NCBI GenBank assembly: GCA_947494715.1 | Contig: CANLWG010000018.1 | Location: forward strand, 1-64,000 | DNA: 64,000 bases | Source of the DNA: an uncultured Flavobacteriaceae bacterium | GTDB lineage: Bacteria; Bacteroidota; Bacteroidia; Flavobacteriales; Flavobacteriaceae | Direction: 5' to 3' | Shown here: positions 43,741 to 54,633 of the stretch, piece by piece | Numbering within the stretch: the stretch's first letter is position 1 | Layout of the letters: each line of letters begins with the position of its first letter | Program-made: the position numbers and the translations under genes | Notes under the pieces: generated by a model | What the model was told of the DNA's origin: nothing | The model's input: only the letters and a program-made list of their open reading frames with translations | Databases searched by the model: none

Positions 43741-44883
43741 CTAAATAACAAATTCTGGCCTAGTCTCCTTATTTAAAAGCCAACGATAAAGACGATATGT
43801 TTGTTGTGCTACAGCATGCATACTATATTTTTTTTCAATTAGTTTTCGTCCATTACGCCCCTTTTCGGCCAGGGTGTCCTCGGACATTTCAAGAGCTTCT
43901 TCTAGCGTCTTTTTTAAATGGGAGATACCCAGAGGGATATGCCAACCACATCCATGCTTATTCAAATCCTGCCAAGGTGTGCCAGTTGTAGTTATTACGG
44001 GAGTTCCACAGGCCAAAGCTTCAGCAATTGCAATGCCAAAACTTTCACTGTAACTTGGCAATACGAATAAATCGGCCTCTTGGAAGGCTATTATCTTTTC
44101 TGGACCATAAATCGGCTCTTTTATTTGAGTACTATCACCAATACCTTTCTTAAGGATTAGTTGATTTAACCTCTTAATATAATCAGCATCTCCATTACCA
44201 ATGATATCAAGACTCCAATTATGGGCAAGGGTGGTCGAAAGCTCCGACCAGGCTTGAATCAATAATTCAATCCCTTTTTGATGATGTATTCGTGATAAGT
44301 ACAATACCTTTCTTTTCCTCTGTCTTCTTTTTATGTCCTTAATGGGAAAGTCCCGTAAGCGTATTCCATTGGGAATTATGGCTATAGGGTTTTTAAAACC
44401 TAATGCTCTTATATTTTCTGCCTCCATAGTCGCAGAAGCATGGATACAAGCAGCCCTTTTTAAATCATCGTGTTGATATAGGCGTAACGCAACTTGCTTT
44501 TTCAATTTGCTTTGTCTTAAAGACCATGGATCCAACATACCCCTTGGAGATATAACATAAGGCACTTTCAGTTTACGTGCAGTTTTGGCCATTTGATGTA
44601 CTGGCAAATCCCAAATGGCCTGACCATGAAATAAATCAGCGCCTGATTGAGATAATTTTTGTTCCAAACCTATTAGACAACTCAAGGTACTCTTCGAATA
44701 AAAATCCAATACCACATTGGTTAGGTCAAATCCAGTCAATATTGGATTATCCGTCTTTGCCGTATGCAAATGAAATTTTGATTCAGGAGCTATTAATCCT
44801 AAAATCTTCAAAATTTGGGTAACACTGCGGGAAGGGCCTCCAATAGTTTTATCAATGGACCATATAACTTGTTCGATATTCAT
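43741..44883 (-). CDS. Family 4 glycosyltransferase
   Basis: GT-B enzyme. The ATG at 44883 (MNIEQVIWSIDKTIGGPSRS) overlaps the stop of the upstream gene as ATGA, so this start is preferred to one four codons earlier. C-terminal donor domain motifs: KVLYLSRIHHQKGIELLIQA, SYSESFGIAIAEALACGTPVI with the EX7E pattern, and GCGWHIPLG. Retaining glycosyltransferase acting on the lipid-linked intermediate; donor sugar unknown. It is followed by the CapK-like gene after 48 bases. Confidence 0.88.
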   Translation of the reverse strand: MNIEQVIWSIDKTIGGPSRSVTQILKILGLIAPESKFHLHTAKTDNPILTGFDLTNVVLDFYSKSTLSCLIGLEQKLSQSGADLFHGQAIWDLPVHQMAKTARKLKVPYVISPRGMLDPWSLRQSKLKKQVALRLYQHDDLKRAACIHASATMEAENIRALGFKNPIAIIPNGIRLRDFPIKDIKRRQRKRKVLYLSRIHHQKGIELLIQAWSELSTTLAHNWSLDIIGNGDADYIKRLNQLILKKGIGDSTQIKEPIYGPEKIIAFQEADLFVLPSYSESFGIAIAEALACGTPVITTTGTPWQDLNKHGCGWHIPLGISHLKKTLEEALEMSEDTLAEKGRNGRKLIEKKYSMHAVAQQTYRLYRWLLNKETRPEFVI

Positions 44884-46046
44884 AATTTCTTCCAAGGAGG
44901 TGTTGCAGGTGAATTGGTTTTTAAGGTTCTTAAGAAATACTCCGATACTTTTTTAGCCTTTATGCAATTACTCCATTCCTTTATTTGAACTTTTCTTGAC
45001 CTAATCAACTCTTTATTCTCTAAACAAAAGGTTAACGCTTTGAACAGACTATTCTTTGTCCTATGTGAAAAAACAATTCCATTCTTCTCATTAATCAACT
45101 CACTTGCTCCACACTGATCACTACAAACCACAAACAAACCAGCCATCAGTCCTTCATTTATAACTGCTCCCCATCCATCATGTCTAGAAGGCAAAATGAG
45201 TACGTCGTAATTCCCGATTATAGTAAGTAGTTGATGGTTATTCAAAGTTTTTAAGAATTTGATTTTGTCTTTTAGATTTTTATTCCTCACGATTTCTTCC
45301 AACGACTTATACTCTTTCCCATCACCTATCAAATCTAGCTTGTATCCTTTATCGATTTTGGACAGAACATTTAATAGAATATCTACTCCTTTCCTATGTG
45401 TTAAATTACCTACAAATACAAGCTTAATGTTATCCCCTAAGACGTCCTTTGTCTGAGAGTACTCGCCGTCAACAACATATGAAAATGGTACTATTTGATT
45501 ACTTTTAAAATTGAACTTTGAATACCAAGAAATTGCGTGATGCCCTATTGCATATACTTTTGTAATATGCTTAAAGTATCTATAATCAAGTAAAAGAGTT
45601 TTTAAATAATGTAAGAATTTTGGATAACTATATAAAAAAGGGCCTTCTACAATAAGATGCCTATTAACCTCAAACTTAATACTAGTTTTGAACGCTTTAT
45701 GTACCATGGGAAACGAACGAATGTTTGAAAAAAAATGTTGAGATTTAGGATACTTTTTAAAAACAGATTCAATATCGTTATCACTTGGAGATAGAATAAA
45801 CTTAAATCTTTTGGTTTCAACAATGTTATGTTGACTCCATCCCATAGCTGTTCTATGGTCGGGAATATGTTCTGCGGCTATTAAAACCACCGCAAGATTG
45901 GCGTCAATTTCATGTAATGTTTTGATATAAGGTAGTTGATGGGGAGAAATTATATTCTGCCAAAAAATTAAAACCATTACCTTATTATTTTCATTAGGCC
46001 GTCTAAACTTCCTAATATGAGCTGTTAAGAAATTATAATTATTCAA
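44880..46046 (-). CDS. Family 4 glycosyltransferase
   Basis: 388 residues, GT-B fold. The donor domain shows KLVFVGNLTHRKGVDILLNV, KFLKTLNNHQLLTIIGNYDV, LPSRHDGWGAVINEGLMAGL and VVCSDQCGASELI. The opening VLIFWQNIISPHQLPYIKTL is typical of GT4 enzymes. It overlaps the downstream glycosyltransferase gene by four bases. Codon and base composition are more AT-rich than in the nucleotide-sugar genes, as is usual for the variable core of such loci. Confidence 0.85.
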   Translation of the reverse strand: MNNYNFLTAHIRKFRRPNENNKVMVLIFWQNIISPHQLPYIKTLHEIDANLAVVLIAAEHIPDHRTAMGWSQHNIVETKRFKFILSPSDNDIESVFKKYPKSQHFFSNIRSFPMVHKAFKTSIKFEVNRHLIVEGPFLYSYPKFLHYLKTLLLDYRYFKHITKVYAIGHHAISWYSKFNFKSNQIVPFSYVVDGEYSQTKDVLGDNIKLVFVGNLTHRKGVDILLNVLSKIDKGYKLDLIGDGKEYKSLEEIVRNKNLKDKIKFLKTLNNHQLLTIIGNYDVLILPSRHDGWGAVINEGLMAGLFVVCSDQCGASELINEKNGIVFSHRTKNSLFKALTFCLENKELIRSRKVQIKEWSNCIKAKKVSEYFLRTLKTNSPATPPWKKL

Positions 46047-46133
46047 TAATAAAGCTTTAAGATTGACTTTGAAGCTTTTATTGCAAAACTTGTTTATAAC
46101 ACTATAGTCTTATATATATTGACCATAATTGTT

Positions 46134-47315
46134 TTAGATAATTTGTATCTTCTTAAGTTTAGCATTTTCATGGAAAAATAAAAAATAAAGTAAAACGATA
46201 AAAAGTGGATAAGTGTAATAAGGCCGTTGTAATAAGTTCGCCAAAACTACAACTAACATAAAAAATGTTGTCTTGTCCCTAGTATCAAATGTCCGCTTCA
46301 TTAGGTAAAAAAAAGGTAAAAAATAAAAAGGAAAACCAATTATACCATAATAAATTAAGGGGCCCCAAATTGTTTCATTAACAAAATCGGGGTATTCCAT
46401 CATCACCTTTTCTCGTGGATATCCCCAAGGGTGCTTTTCAAATATTACGGGTCCTAAATCAATACCTCCTTGGCGGGACTTATCTTCTCCTTTGATAACA
46501 TTTTCTATTCTTATTATTGATTTTTTTTTGAAAAAGGATTTAGTTTCATCTCCGAAGGGCCCATAAATAAACAGGTAGGTAATAGAAGATATAAGAATCA
46601 AAAAAGAAGTTAATTTCAATATATTTTTGGGGTTAATATAAAATAAAACCCCAAATAAAAACATAGTGAAAATATGGGCCAAAGAAGTGGTAATCAAAGG
46701 TAAAAATAGCAATAAATACTCCCAGGTAGTATTTTTAAAATATTTTCTGTTTATTAACAACAAAAACATAACTACAAAGGCAAAACTTCCCGGTTCATCA
46801 TAATACCCAGCTGGTCTAATTTCGTCAAAGAATCGATCACTGCTTTTTATAAAAAATAATCCATAATTAAAAATATCATAGTTTTCTTGATATTCATAGA
46901 CTCCGTATATTCTTATTAGTCCAAATGCTAAGGCGATTATTCCAACTATGCATAATGCTGCGGAAATGATATTAATTCTAATCAAACTTTTTAAAAAAAA
47001 ATCCACAGATATAGTATTTATGATCAAAAAGATAATAATCCAAGACAGGCTAATGAAAAAGAAACCAAGAAAATTGGTTTCACGAATTATTCCGATTAAA
47101 ATGATAAAAATGCATTGAACGAATATGATTTTACTAAAAACTGGATTTGGCAGAAAAACATTTTTTTTTGTAAGAACTAATGAAAGAGCCCATACAAGAA
47201 TAAAAGACAAAGACATTATCGTCTTATAACCGCCAAATAGAACATGATTATATACAAATGGATAAAATGACCCTATTCCTAACAAAGCAAGAATCATGTA
47301 ATATAATCTACTCAT
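46134..47315 (-). CDS. O-antigen polymerase-like membrane protein (Wzy candidate)
   Basis: 393 residues, strongly hydrophobic with ten to twelve membrane segments and one larger loop (about residues 255-320, including FFKKKSIIRIENVIKGEDKS and GPVIFEKHPWGYPREKVMME). This topology, the place between flippase and glycosyltransferases, and the absence of another candidate mark it as the Wzy polymerase that joins repeat units in the periplasm. Wzy proteins diverge too much for sequence proof by eye. Confidence 0.75.
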   Translation of the reverse strand: MSRLYYMILALLGIGSFYPFVYNHVLFGGYKTIMSLSFILVWALSLVLTKKNVFLPNPVFSKIIFVQCIFIILIGIIRETNFLGFFFISLSWIIIFLIINTISVDFFLKSLIRINIISAALCIVGIIALAFGLIRIYGVYEYQENYDIFNYGLFFIKSSDRFFDEIRPAGYYDEPGSFAFVVMFLLLINRKYFKNTTWEYLLLFLPLITTSLAHIFTMFLFGVLFYINPKNILKLTSFLILISSITYLFIYGPFGDETKSFFKKKSIIRIENVIKGEDKSRQGGIDLGPVIFEKHPWGYPREKVMMEYPDFVNETIWGPLIYYGIIGFPFYFLPFFYLMKRTFDTRDKTTFFMLVVVLANLLQRPYYTYPLFIVLLYFLFFHENAKLKKIQII

Positions 47316-47506
47316 ATTAGATTTATCTTTTATCTCTTCTTTTTTAAGCTTAGAGTTATTTTCTGATTTAAAGTTGTATTATTCCTCAAACTGTAAAGTT
47401 TCCTTCTTTTCAATATAAAAATCAAAGTAGTTTGCTGAAGTTAATTGAATTTAATTAGACACGATTAACTCCTTAAACATCATAAATAATAGAAATAAAA
47501 AAACTT

Positions 47507-48685
47507 TTAAACGATTGACTTAGTAGGTTGAAACTTCATTAATATGTTAAAGAATCGTTTAGGGCTATTTTTCTCATAAAACTTGACTTCATCGAAATAA
47601 TTTTTGGTCTCTTTGGAAAATTTAAATTCCATTGAATTTTTTAAAGCCGTCTCCAAAGCACAACTTTCATCAAACAAATACGCCGAATCATAATCCTTTA
47701 GCATAGATCGATAAAATCCCTGATTAGGAGCAATAACAATTTTTTTCCGCATTAGTGAATGATTCAAAATACCGCTTGACGCCTCGACATTCCTATTCGC
47801 TATTAGTATGCAGTCACTTTGATTCAAATATGCCGAGAAATCTTCTTCTGTAATGAATTCATTCCTTTTTATTATGACTTCCTTGCCAAATAGTGAGTTA
47901 ATGCTTTCAATCTTCTGAACTAGATTAGCTTTCATTTTCCCTACAAATAAGATACTAACATCATCGAAAGAAAGGGGGTAAAATGTTTCTAATGCATTAA
48001 TAATGTCTAAGCTCCCTTTTTGAATGCTTAAAGCACCAATATGAACAAGAACAAAATTTCGTTTTGGAATACCATGATAGTGTTTTATATTTAAATTGGA
48101 GGCAGGCACAAGATTAATAGGATCAGGGATAAATCCAATTTTTCTTGACCATTTGGAATAAAAAGTACTTCCCTCCCTATCATTTAGTAAAAATATCCGG
48201 GTACAGTTTTTATTCCATGATAGTAGCCGCAGAAGTGTTTCTCTTTTTATCCTTTTCAAGTATTTTGACTGGCCCATTCCTCTTAGCTGGTATGGGGATT
48301 GAAAAAAAATACCTGAAAAAGTAAATGGTAGCCTTAAAAATGGAATGAATACTTTCTTGTTCCTAGAAACAATGTTTATGTTCAGAAATAATACGTGGTT
48401 AAAAATTTCTGTTTTCCATATTTTGGAAATCAAGGACCAATAAAAACTGCTTTGCTGGAAACTTGATTTACAATTTTCAAGTTCTACTATTATTTCATTA
48501 GAGGAATAAATGACCTTGACCTTTTTACTTGAAATTAAGGTTTTTTCAACCAATCGTTTCAGTTTTGGATTTAGATAGAATAGAAATTCGTTCTTATACG
48601 GATGCTCATTTATACCATTAATTATGTGCTTCAAATATTCCGTGTAATGCCCTGTACTAATCAACTCAACAATCAATACTTTCAT
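47507..48685 (-). CDS. Glycosyltransferase, GT-B type, weakly recognised
   Basis: 392 residues. The N-terminus MKVLIVELISTGHYTEYLKH and the C-terminal half (NFVLVHIGALSIQKGSLDII, DVSILFVGKMKANLVQKIES, FSAYLNQSDCILIANRNVEASSGILNHSLM) fit a GT-B enzyme with a diverged donor domain lacking a clean EX7E motif. Position in the locus supports a glycosyltransferase. AT-rich like its neighbours. Donor and linkage unknown. Confidence 0.7.
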   Translation of the reverse strand: MKVLIVELISTGHYTEYLKHIINGINEHPYKNEFLFYLNPKLKRLVEKTLISSKKVKVIYSSNEIIVELENCKSSFQQSSFYWSLISKIWKTEIFNHVLFLNINIVSRNKKVFIPFLRLPFTFSGIFFQSPYQLRGMGQSKYLKRIKRETLLRLLSWNKNCTRIFLLNDREGSTFYSKWSRKIGFIPDPINLVPASNLNIKHYHGIPKRNFVLVHIGALSIQKGSLDIINALETFYPLSFDDVSILFVGKMKANLVQKIESINSLFGKEVIIKRNEFITEEDFSAYLNQSDCILIANRNVEASSGILNHSLMRKKIVIAPNQGFYRSMLKDYDSAYLFDESCALETALKNSMEFKFSKETKNYFDEVKFYEKNSPKRFFNILMKFQPTKSIV

Positions 48686-48735
48686 AAGAATTCTTAGGGA
48701 AGATTTTTAATAGTCCTTAATTATCATTTTCCAAA

Positions 48736-50100
48736 TTATTTGTTCCAAATTCCTCTAGCTTTCTTATTCACTATTCTCTGATATTGCATGGGAAAAAGAA
48801 TCACGTTCGGTGCTATACAAATTATTGTTGCAATTATAACTCCTTCAACACCTAGGGGAGTGTGCTTTACAATAATTATGGACAATGGCACATTGATAAG
48901 GGCCGCAAAGCTAAAAGTGTACATATGTAATTTAATTTTCCCAATCCCATTGATGAAATAGTTAAATGGGGTGAATAGCATGGAAACACTAAAAAAAATT
49001 GCCATACTTACAGTTAAGGAAAAAGGTATGGCTACCATATTTCCTATCCATATTTCATAAAAAAAGGGAGATATAATTGTCATAAGGAAAATAAGAACCA
49101 ATACTAATATTAGTAGTTTTACTAAATTCCTCATGGATTTCTTAATCCATTCAAACTCGCCTTTAACGTACGCCTCCGTTACTCCGGACCAAAAAGGGGT
49201 AAGCACCATAATAAAAAGTATTGACGAAATATTCAAATATTTATAGGCAATATTATAGGGCACCACCTCTTCAGGACCAAACAATTGTGTAATAATAAAA
49301 TTATCTGTGGTATATAATACAATCATAGAGAGTTGGATGATAAAAAAAGAAAGCCCTAGACCAAAAATTTCCTTAAAATATTTTCTTTTCCAAAATGACC
49401 ATGCTGGTCTATAAATTCTATACTCGTTGGAAAAAGCATAAACATTTAAAATGTATAATACAATCACAGGAATCAGAGAAAAAACGATACCAAAAACAAG
49501 TAGGGAACTCTTGTCCGTAAAAGTCAACAACCAAATGGCCATTAAGGAGGTTATAGCCATGATAAAACCGGTCATTCCCTGAACCGATGGCCTTTGGTCG
49601 GCCGTGTAAATTGTCGTAATTAATTTAACAATCAATTGAAGGCTAAAACAAGTAAAAACAATGGGCACTAATAGCTGTAATTGTGATTGCAATTCCTTAG
49701 AAGTGTTAAATACCATTGTCCAATCTATGAAGTAACTAACAAATAGGGCCAAACTTGCCAAAACCAGACAAAAACTACCTATTGCATAGTAAGCCGTACT
49801 TACATACCCTTTGGCTAATTCATAGTCCTTGCGAGCCAGAGCCTCTGCAAATTTATTTCGGAGACCATGACCCAACCCGATGTCAAAAAAAGAAAACCAT
49901 GCTACAAATGAGGTCAATGTTAGCCAAACACCATAATTAACGTTATCTAAATATTTTATAGTCAAAGGTACAAGAAGAAAATTAGCAATTATAGTCCCCC
50001 CTTTGAACAAGAAAGACAATAAAACGTGTTTTGTAATTTTTTTTGTTCGGTTACTTTGAATACCAAAGTATACCATTGTTTTTCGTATAAGATTATTCAA
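48736..50100 (-). CDS. Wzx-type polysaccharide flippase
   Basis: 454 residues with about fourteen membrane segments and the MOP-superfamily start (HVLLSFLFKGGTIIANFLLVPLTIKYLDNVNYGVWLTL pattern, followed by FDIGLGHGLRNKFAEALARKDYE). It moves the finished undecaprenyl-diphosphate-linked repeat unit across the inner membrane. The gene follows fcl after 147 bases and is followed closely by the glycosyltransferase at 48685. Confidence 0.9.
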   Translation of the reverse strand: MNNLIRKTMVYFGIQSNRTKKITKHVLLSFLFKGGTIIANFLLVPLTIKYLDNVNYGVWLTLTSFVAWFSFFDIGLGHGLRNKFAEALARKDYELAKGYVSTAYYAIGSFCLVLASLALFVSYFIDWTMVFNTSKELQSQLQLLVPIVFTCFSLQLIVKLITTIYTADQRPSVQGMTGFIMAITSLMAIWLLTFTDKSSLLVFGIVFSLIPVIVLYILNVYAFSNEYRIYRPAWSFWKRKYFKEIFGLGLSFFIIQLSMIVLYTTDNFIITQLFGPEEVVPYNIAYKYLNISSILFIMVLTPFWSGVTEAYVKGEFEWIKKSMRNLVKLLILVLVLIFLMTIISPFFYEIWIGNMVAIPFSLTVSMAIFFSVSMLFTPFNYFINGIGKIKLHMYTFSFAALINVPLSIIIVKHTPLGVEGVIIATIICIAPNVILFPMQYQRIVNKKARGIWNK

Positions 50101-50247
50101 TCGTATCCTATTTATCCTATCTTATTCATTTCCAAATATTCAATTAAGTAATCTATTACCCCCTATCCCTTAAATCAATAACTACATATCATAAATAGAT
50201 TATGAAAGAATTAAGATTTTGGCAGTCAGGTCACCTCAACTTTTTGA

Positions 50248-51189
50248 CTATTCTAATATTGAGGCTTTTTTAAGTAAAAACCACTCATACGTCTCCCTTA
50301 TTCCATCTTCTAAAGATATCTCGGCCCACCAACCCAAGGCCTTTAACCGGGATACGTCTATTAGCTTTCGGGGGGTGCCGTCCGGTTTATCGGTATCCCA
50401 AATGATCTCCCCGCTATGGCCCACCACCTTTTGGATCAACAAGGCCAAGTCCATAATGGAAATATCTATGCCGGTACCTACATTGTACAAATGCCCGGGC
50501 AATTCGTTTTTAAGAGCAAAAATAACGGCTCGGGCCAAATCATCCACATGCATAAACTCCCGTAAAGGGGTACCGCTGCCCCAAAGGGTCACCGGGGCCT
50601 GGTCATTTTCCTTGGCATCATGAAATTTTCGTAGCATGGCAGGGAGTACATGGGAGGTCTCCAAATCAAAATTATCATTAGGGCCATACAAATTGGTGGG
50701 CATAAGGCTCACAAAATACTTTCCCTGTTGCTTGCGCAAGGCCTCACATAATTTAACCCCGGAAATCTTGGCGATGGCATATCCCTCATTGGTGGGTTCC
50801 AAAGGGCCGGTCAATAAGTATTCTTCCTTAAGGGGCTGCGGGGCCATCTTGGGGTAAATACAAGAGCTCCCCAAAAAGATGAACTTTTCCACTCCCCCTT
50901 TATGGGATTCCTGGATCAAATTGTTCTGTATCAACATATTTTCCATCAAAAAACCGTATTGATCCTTTTTATTGGCCAAAATACCCCCTACCCTTGCCGC
51001 GGCATCCACTACAATTTCAGGTCTTTCATTTTGGAAAAAATCGGTAACCGCTTGCTGGTTTCGCAAATCCAGTTCTCGACTCGATTTGCCGATGAGATGG
51101 GTATACCCTAAACCTTCCAATGCGCGCCAAACCGCCGAACCTACCATCCCGGTATGACCAGCTACATATATTTTAGAGTCTTTCATCAT
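50248..51189 (-). CDS. fcl: GDP-L-fucose synthase
   Basis: Converts GDP-4-keto-6-deoxymannose to GDP-L-fucose by epimerisation and NADPH reduction. 313 residues, the normal length. Motifs: nucleotide-binding GHTGMVGSAVW near the N-terminus, FLGSSCIYPKMAPQPLKEEY, the YxxxK active site in EGYAIAKISGVKL, MPTNLYGPNDNFD and SGTPLREFMHVDDLA. It begins directly after the end of gmd, which makes its substrate. The window lacks manA, manB and manC, so GDP-mannose comes from genes elsewhere. Confidence 0.95.
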   Translation of the reverse strand: MMKDSKIYVAGHTGMVGSAVWRALEGLGYTHLIGKSSRELDLRNQQAVTDFFQNERPEIVVDAAARVGGILANKKDQYGFLMENMLIQNNLIQESHKGGVEKFIFLGSSCIYPKMAPQPLKEEYLLTGPLEPTNEGYAIAKISGVKLCEALRKQQGKYFVSLMPTNLYGPNDNFDLETSHVLPAMLRKFHDAKENDQAPVTLWGSGTPLREFMHVDDLARAVIFALKNELPGHLYNVGTGIDISIMDLALLIQKVVGHSGEIIWDTDKPDGTPRKLIDVSRLKALGWWAEISLEDGIRETYEWFLLKKASILE

Positions 51190-52305
51190 TTATTCGTAAT
51201 AATTAAAGGTATCAAAGCCACCTTGATGTAGGTGACGGTCCTTTTGCATAAGTTTTAAATCACTTTCCATCATTTCCCTTACTAGGGCCGATACATCATA
51301 ATCGGCCTCCCAACCTAATTTTTTTCTGGCCTTAGTGGGGTCGCCAATCAGTAGATCTACTTCGGTAGGCCTATAATATTTGGGGTCTATTTGCAATACT
51401 TCCTTGCCAATGGGCAACCGGTATTCTGGCATGTGGCACTTTTGTACCACTGCCTTTTCGTTTTCCCCCTTACCTCTAAATCCCAGTTCCACACCAATTT
51501 CGGCAAAAGCCATTTTTACAAAATCCCTAACCGTAGTCGTCTTTCCTGTGGCAATGACCCAATCCTCAGGTTCTTCTGCCTGGAGAATCATCCACATCAT
51601 TTTCACATAATCCTTGGCATGGCCCCAATCCCTTTGTGCATCCAAATTCCCCAAATAGAATTTATCCTGTAAGCCCAAAGCTATTTTGGCTACCGCCCTG
51701 GTAATCTTTCGGGAGACAAAGGTCTCTCCACGAATTGGTGATTCATGGTTAAACAATATACCATTGCACGCAAACATGCCATAAGCCTCCCTATAGTTAA
51801 CGGTAATCCAATAGGCATACAATTTGGCAACGCCATAGGGACTTCGAGGATAAAAGGGTGTTGTTTCTGATTGGGGCACTTCTTGTACCTTACCATAAAG
51901 CTCCGATGTAGAGGCCTGATAAATACGAGTCTTTTTTTCCAATCCTAATAATCGTACGGCATCCAGTATGCGCAAGGTACCTATACCGTCCGCATTTGCC
52001 GTATATTCTGGTACTTCGAACGAAACTTGGACATGGCTCATAGCAGCGAGGTTGTAGATTTCATCCGGTTGTATTTCCTGAATGAGACGGATTAGATTGG
52101 TACTGTCCGTCATGTCCCCATAGTGCAAGATAAAATTACGATCCTTCACATGGGGGTCTTGGTACAGATGGTCTATCCGATCCGTATTAAATGAAGACGA
52201 TCGTCGCTTTAAACCATGTACGATGTATCCTTTTTTCAATAAAAACTCGCTTAGATAGGCTCCATCCTGTCCCGTTACTCCTGTAATAAAAGCTATCTTA
52301 TTCAT
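51190..52305 (-). CDS. gmd: GDP-mannose 4,6-dehydratase
   Basis: First enzyme of GDP-fucose synthesis: GDP-mannose to GDP-4-keto-6-deoxymannose. 371 residues. Motifs: [18 protein letters not shown], the characteristic [35 protein letters not shown], the [11 protein letters not shown] block, YxxxK in [12 protein letters not shown] and [13 protein letters not shown] with [11 protein letters not shown]-like [16 protein letters not shown]. It overlaps rfbD by 8 bases upstream and adjoins fcl downstream. Confidence 0.96.
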   Translation of the reverse strand: MNKIAFITGVTGQDGAYLSEFLLKKGYIVHGLKRRSSSFNTDRIDHLYQDPHVKDRNFILHYGDMTDSTNLIRLIQEIQPDEIYNLAAMSHVQVSFEVPEYTANADGIGTLRILDAVRLLGLEKKTRIYQASTSELYGKVQEVPQSETTPFYPRSPYGVAKLYAYWITVNYREAYGMFACNGILFNHESPIRGETFVSRKITRAVAKIALGLQDKFYLGNLDAQRDWGHAKDYVKMMWMILQAEEPEDWVIATGKTTTVRDFVKMAFAEIGVELGFRGKGENEKAVVQKCHMPEYRLPIGKEVLQIDPKYYRPTEVDLLIGDPTKARKKLGWEADYDVSALVREMMESDLKLMQKDRHLHQGGFDTFNYYE

Positions 52306-53188
52306 TAGTATTCTGTTGTGTGGGTTTTAACTTCTTGTTGTTCAAAAATTTTCTTAAGGCCTCTTCCCACTTCGGAATTTCAATTCCAAAATCCTTTGTT
52401 ATTTTTTCGGTGCTTAGCACACTATACATAGGCCTTTTGGCCGGCGTTGGATACTCAGTGGTAGGTATAGGATTTGTTTTCACTGGTATTTGGGCCATTT
52501 TAAAAATGGTATTGGCAAACTCGTACCAAGTACATTGCCCGGTATTGACGTAATGGTAAACGCCCACATCCTCATTATTTAACAGGGGCAGGAGTTGAAG
52601 TACAACCGTAGCCAAGTTTCTTGCATAGGTCGGTGAGCCCACTTGATCATTAACCACGCTTAGTTCCTCCCTTTCCCTTCCCAAACGCAACATGGTCTTT
52701 ACAAAATTCAAGCCGTAGCCGGAATACACCCAGGAGGTCCGAATGATTAGCGTACGTGCCGGATTAATTTTTAAAATGGCGTTTTCCCCATCCAACTTTG
52801 TCTTTCCATAAACGCTTTGCGGGTTTGGCATATCCGTTTCCTTATACGGTTCGGATGCACTACCCTCAAAGACATAATCCGTGGAAATATGAATAAAAGC
52901 TAGGTCATTTTCCTTTACCAACTTTGCCATATTGGCAACCGCCAAATGATTAATGGCGTTTGCTCTTTCTACATCAATTTCCGCATTATCCACAGCTGTA
53001 TAGGCGGCAAAATTGATCAAGGCGCTGATTTTGTATACCGCCACAAAGCTGGCAACTGCCTCATGGTCCGTAATATCCAGATCTTCAACATCCGTAAAGA
53101 CAAAATCGTAATCCGCATTCCCATCTGCCAAATCTCTCAACTCCATACCCAACTGTCCGTTGGCTCCTGTGACCCATAACTTGCCCAT
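52298..53188 (-). CDS. rfbD: dTDP-4-dehydrorhamnose reductase
   Basis: Last step of dTDP-L-rhamnose synthesis. 296 residues. Motifs: [49 protein letters not shown], YxxxK in [11 protein letters not shown] and [20 protein letters not shown]. It follows rfbC with one base between start and stop and overlaps gmd, so the rhamnose and fucose pathway genes form one transcription unit. Confidence 0.95.
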   Translation of the reverse strand: MGKLWVTGANGQLGMELRDLADGNADYDFVFTDVEDLDITDHEAVASFVAVYKISALINFAAYTAVDNAEIDVERANAINHLAVANMAKLVKENDLAFIHISTDYVFEGSASEPYKETDMPNPQSVYGKTKLDGENAILKINPARTLIIRTSWVYSGYGLNFVKTMLRLGREREELSVVNDQVGSPTYARNLATVVLQLLPLLNNEDVGVYHYVNTGQCTWYEFANTIFKMAQIPVKTNPIPTTEYPTPAKRPMYSVLSTEKITKDFGIEIPKWEEALRKFLNNKKLKPTQQNTNE

Positions 53189-53189
53189 A

Positions 53190-53753
53190 TTAAGTGGTTT
53201 GAAGGTTTACATATTCTGCATCCTTGAATAATGGGAGACAGGAATCCTTGACAGAGGTCTTAATATATTCTTTCTCAGTACTCCAATCAATCCCAAGAAC
53301 AGGATCGTTGTAGGCAATGCCCCGCTCACTATCTTGATGGTAATATGCATCTACCTTATAGGCACAAATGGCTTCCTCGCTCAACACTACAAAACCATGG
53401 GCACATCCCTTTGGTACCAGGAGCTGGTTCTTGGAATTGGACTCCAATTCCATGGCCATATGTTGGCCAAATGTTGGGGAACCGAAACGGACATCCAAAA
53501 CTACGTCCAAAATCCTGCCTTGTATAACCCGAACCAATTTGGTTTGTGCATAGGGCGGTAACTGGTAATGCAAACCCCTAAGAACCCCGAAAGAGGATTT
53601 TGATTCATTGTCCTGACAAAAATTGATTTCGTACCCCAAAAATTCACGAAGCTTATCCAACCGAAAAGTTTCGGTAAAATATCCCCGTTCATCACCTAAG
53701 ATTTTAGGTTGGCACAAAATTACATCGGGAATGGCGAGTCGCTTAAATTCCAT
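53190..53753 (-). CDS. rfbC: dTDP-4-dehydrorhamnose 3,5-epimerase
   Basis: 187 residues from the ATG at 53753 ([20 protein letters not shown]), preferred because it gives the family's normal start; another ATG lies six codons upstream. Cupin motifs: [52 protein letters not shown] and the [13 protein letters not shown] segment. The start overlaps the end of rfbA by 11 bases. Confidence 0.95.
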   Translation of the reverse strand: MEFKRLAIPDVILCQPKILGDERGYFTETFRLDKLREFLGYEINFCQDNESKSSFGVLRGLHYQLPPYAQTKLVRVIQGRILDVVLDVRFGSPTFGQHMAMELESNSKNQLLVPKGCAHGFVVLSEEAICAYKVDAYYHQDSERGIAYNDPVLGIDWSTEKEYIKTSVKDSCLPLFKDAEYVNLQTT

Positions 53754-54633
53754 CGAAGGCTTCGTTTGCACGTTGTATTAAATATTGCCCATAACTGTTC
53801 TTTTTTAAGGGTTTGGCCAATTCCAAAAGCTTCTGCCTTGTAATATATCCCATCTCAAAAGCAATCTCCTCCAGACAGGCCACCTTTAAGCCCTGCCGAT
53901 GCTCCAAGGTCTTGATATAATTAGAAGCTTCCCACAAGGACTCATGGGTACCCGTGTCCAACCAGGCAAAGCCCCTTCCCATGAGCTCTACCTTTAGTCT
54001 TCCCTGAGAGAGATACTCTTGGTTTACAGAAGTAATCTCCAGTTCGCCCCTATCGCTGGGTTGCACATTTTTGGCGATTTCCACAACACTATTGGGATAA
54101 AAATAAAGTCCTACTACGGCATAAGGACTTTTTGGCCTTAGCGGTTTTTCCTCTATGCTCAACACCTTTCCATCCGAATCGAATTCTACTACCCCATAGC
54201 GATTGGGATCCTGTACATAATAACCAAAAATCGTGGCATTGCCTTCATCATGGACACCCTTTACAGCCTTTGACAATAATTCTGTGAACCCATGACCATA
54301 AAAAATGTTGTCTCCCAAAATCAGGCAGACATCATCGTCTCCAATAAATTCCTCCCCGATAATAAATGCCTGTGCCAGACCATCCGGTGAGGGTTGTTCT
54401 GCATAGGAAAATTGTAGACCTATATCCGAACCATCACCCAGTAGATGTTTGAAGCGGGGCAAATCCACAGGGGTAGAAATAATCAAAATTTCCCGTATGC
54501 CCGCCAGCATTAAGGCGGATAAGGGATAATAAATCATGGGTTTGTCATGAATGGGCAACAACTGTTTGGACGTACCCTTGGTTAAAGGATACAATCGCGT
54601 TCCTGATCCACCAGCTAACACTATTCCCTTCAT
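53743..54633 (-). CDS. rfbA: Glucose-1-phosphate thymidylyltransferase
   Basis: Makes dTDP-glucose. From the ATG at 54633: [20 protein letters not shown], then [32 protein letters not shown] and the [19 protein letters not shown] region, all typical. The longer frame to 54717 lies inside rfbB and is not needed; ATG at 54633 forms an ATGA overlap with the rfbB stop. Confidence 0.96.
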   Translation of the reverse strand: MKGIVLAGGSGTRLYPLTKGTSKQLLPIHDKPMIYYPLSALMLAGIREILIISTPVDLPRFKHLLGDGSDIGLQFSYAEQPSPDGLAQAFIIGEEFIGDDDVCLILGDNIFYGHGFTELLSKAVKGVHDEGNATIFGYYVQDPNRYGVVEFDSDGKVLSIEEKPLRPKSPYAVVGLYFYPNSVVEIAKNVQPSDRGELEITSVNQEYLSQGRLKVELMGRGFAWLDTGTHESLWEASNYIKTLEHRQGLKVACLEEIAFEMGYITRQKLLELAKPLKKNSYGQYLIQRANEAFDGI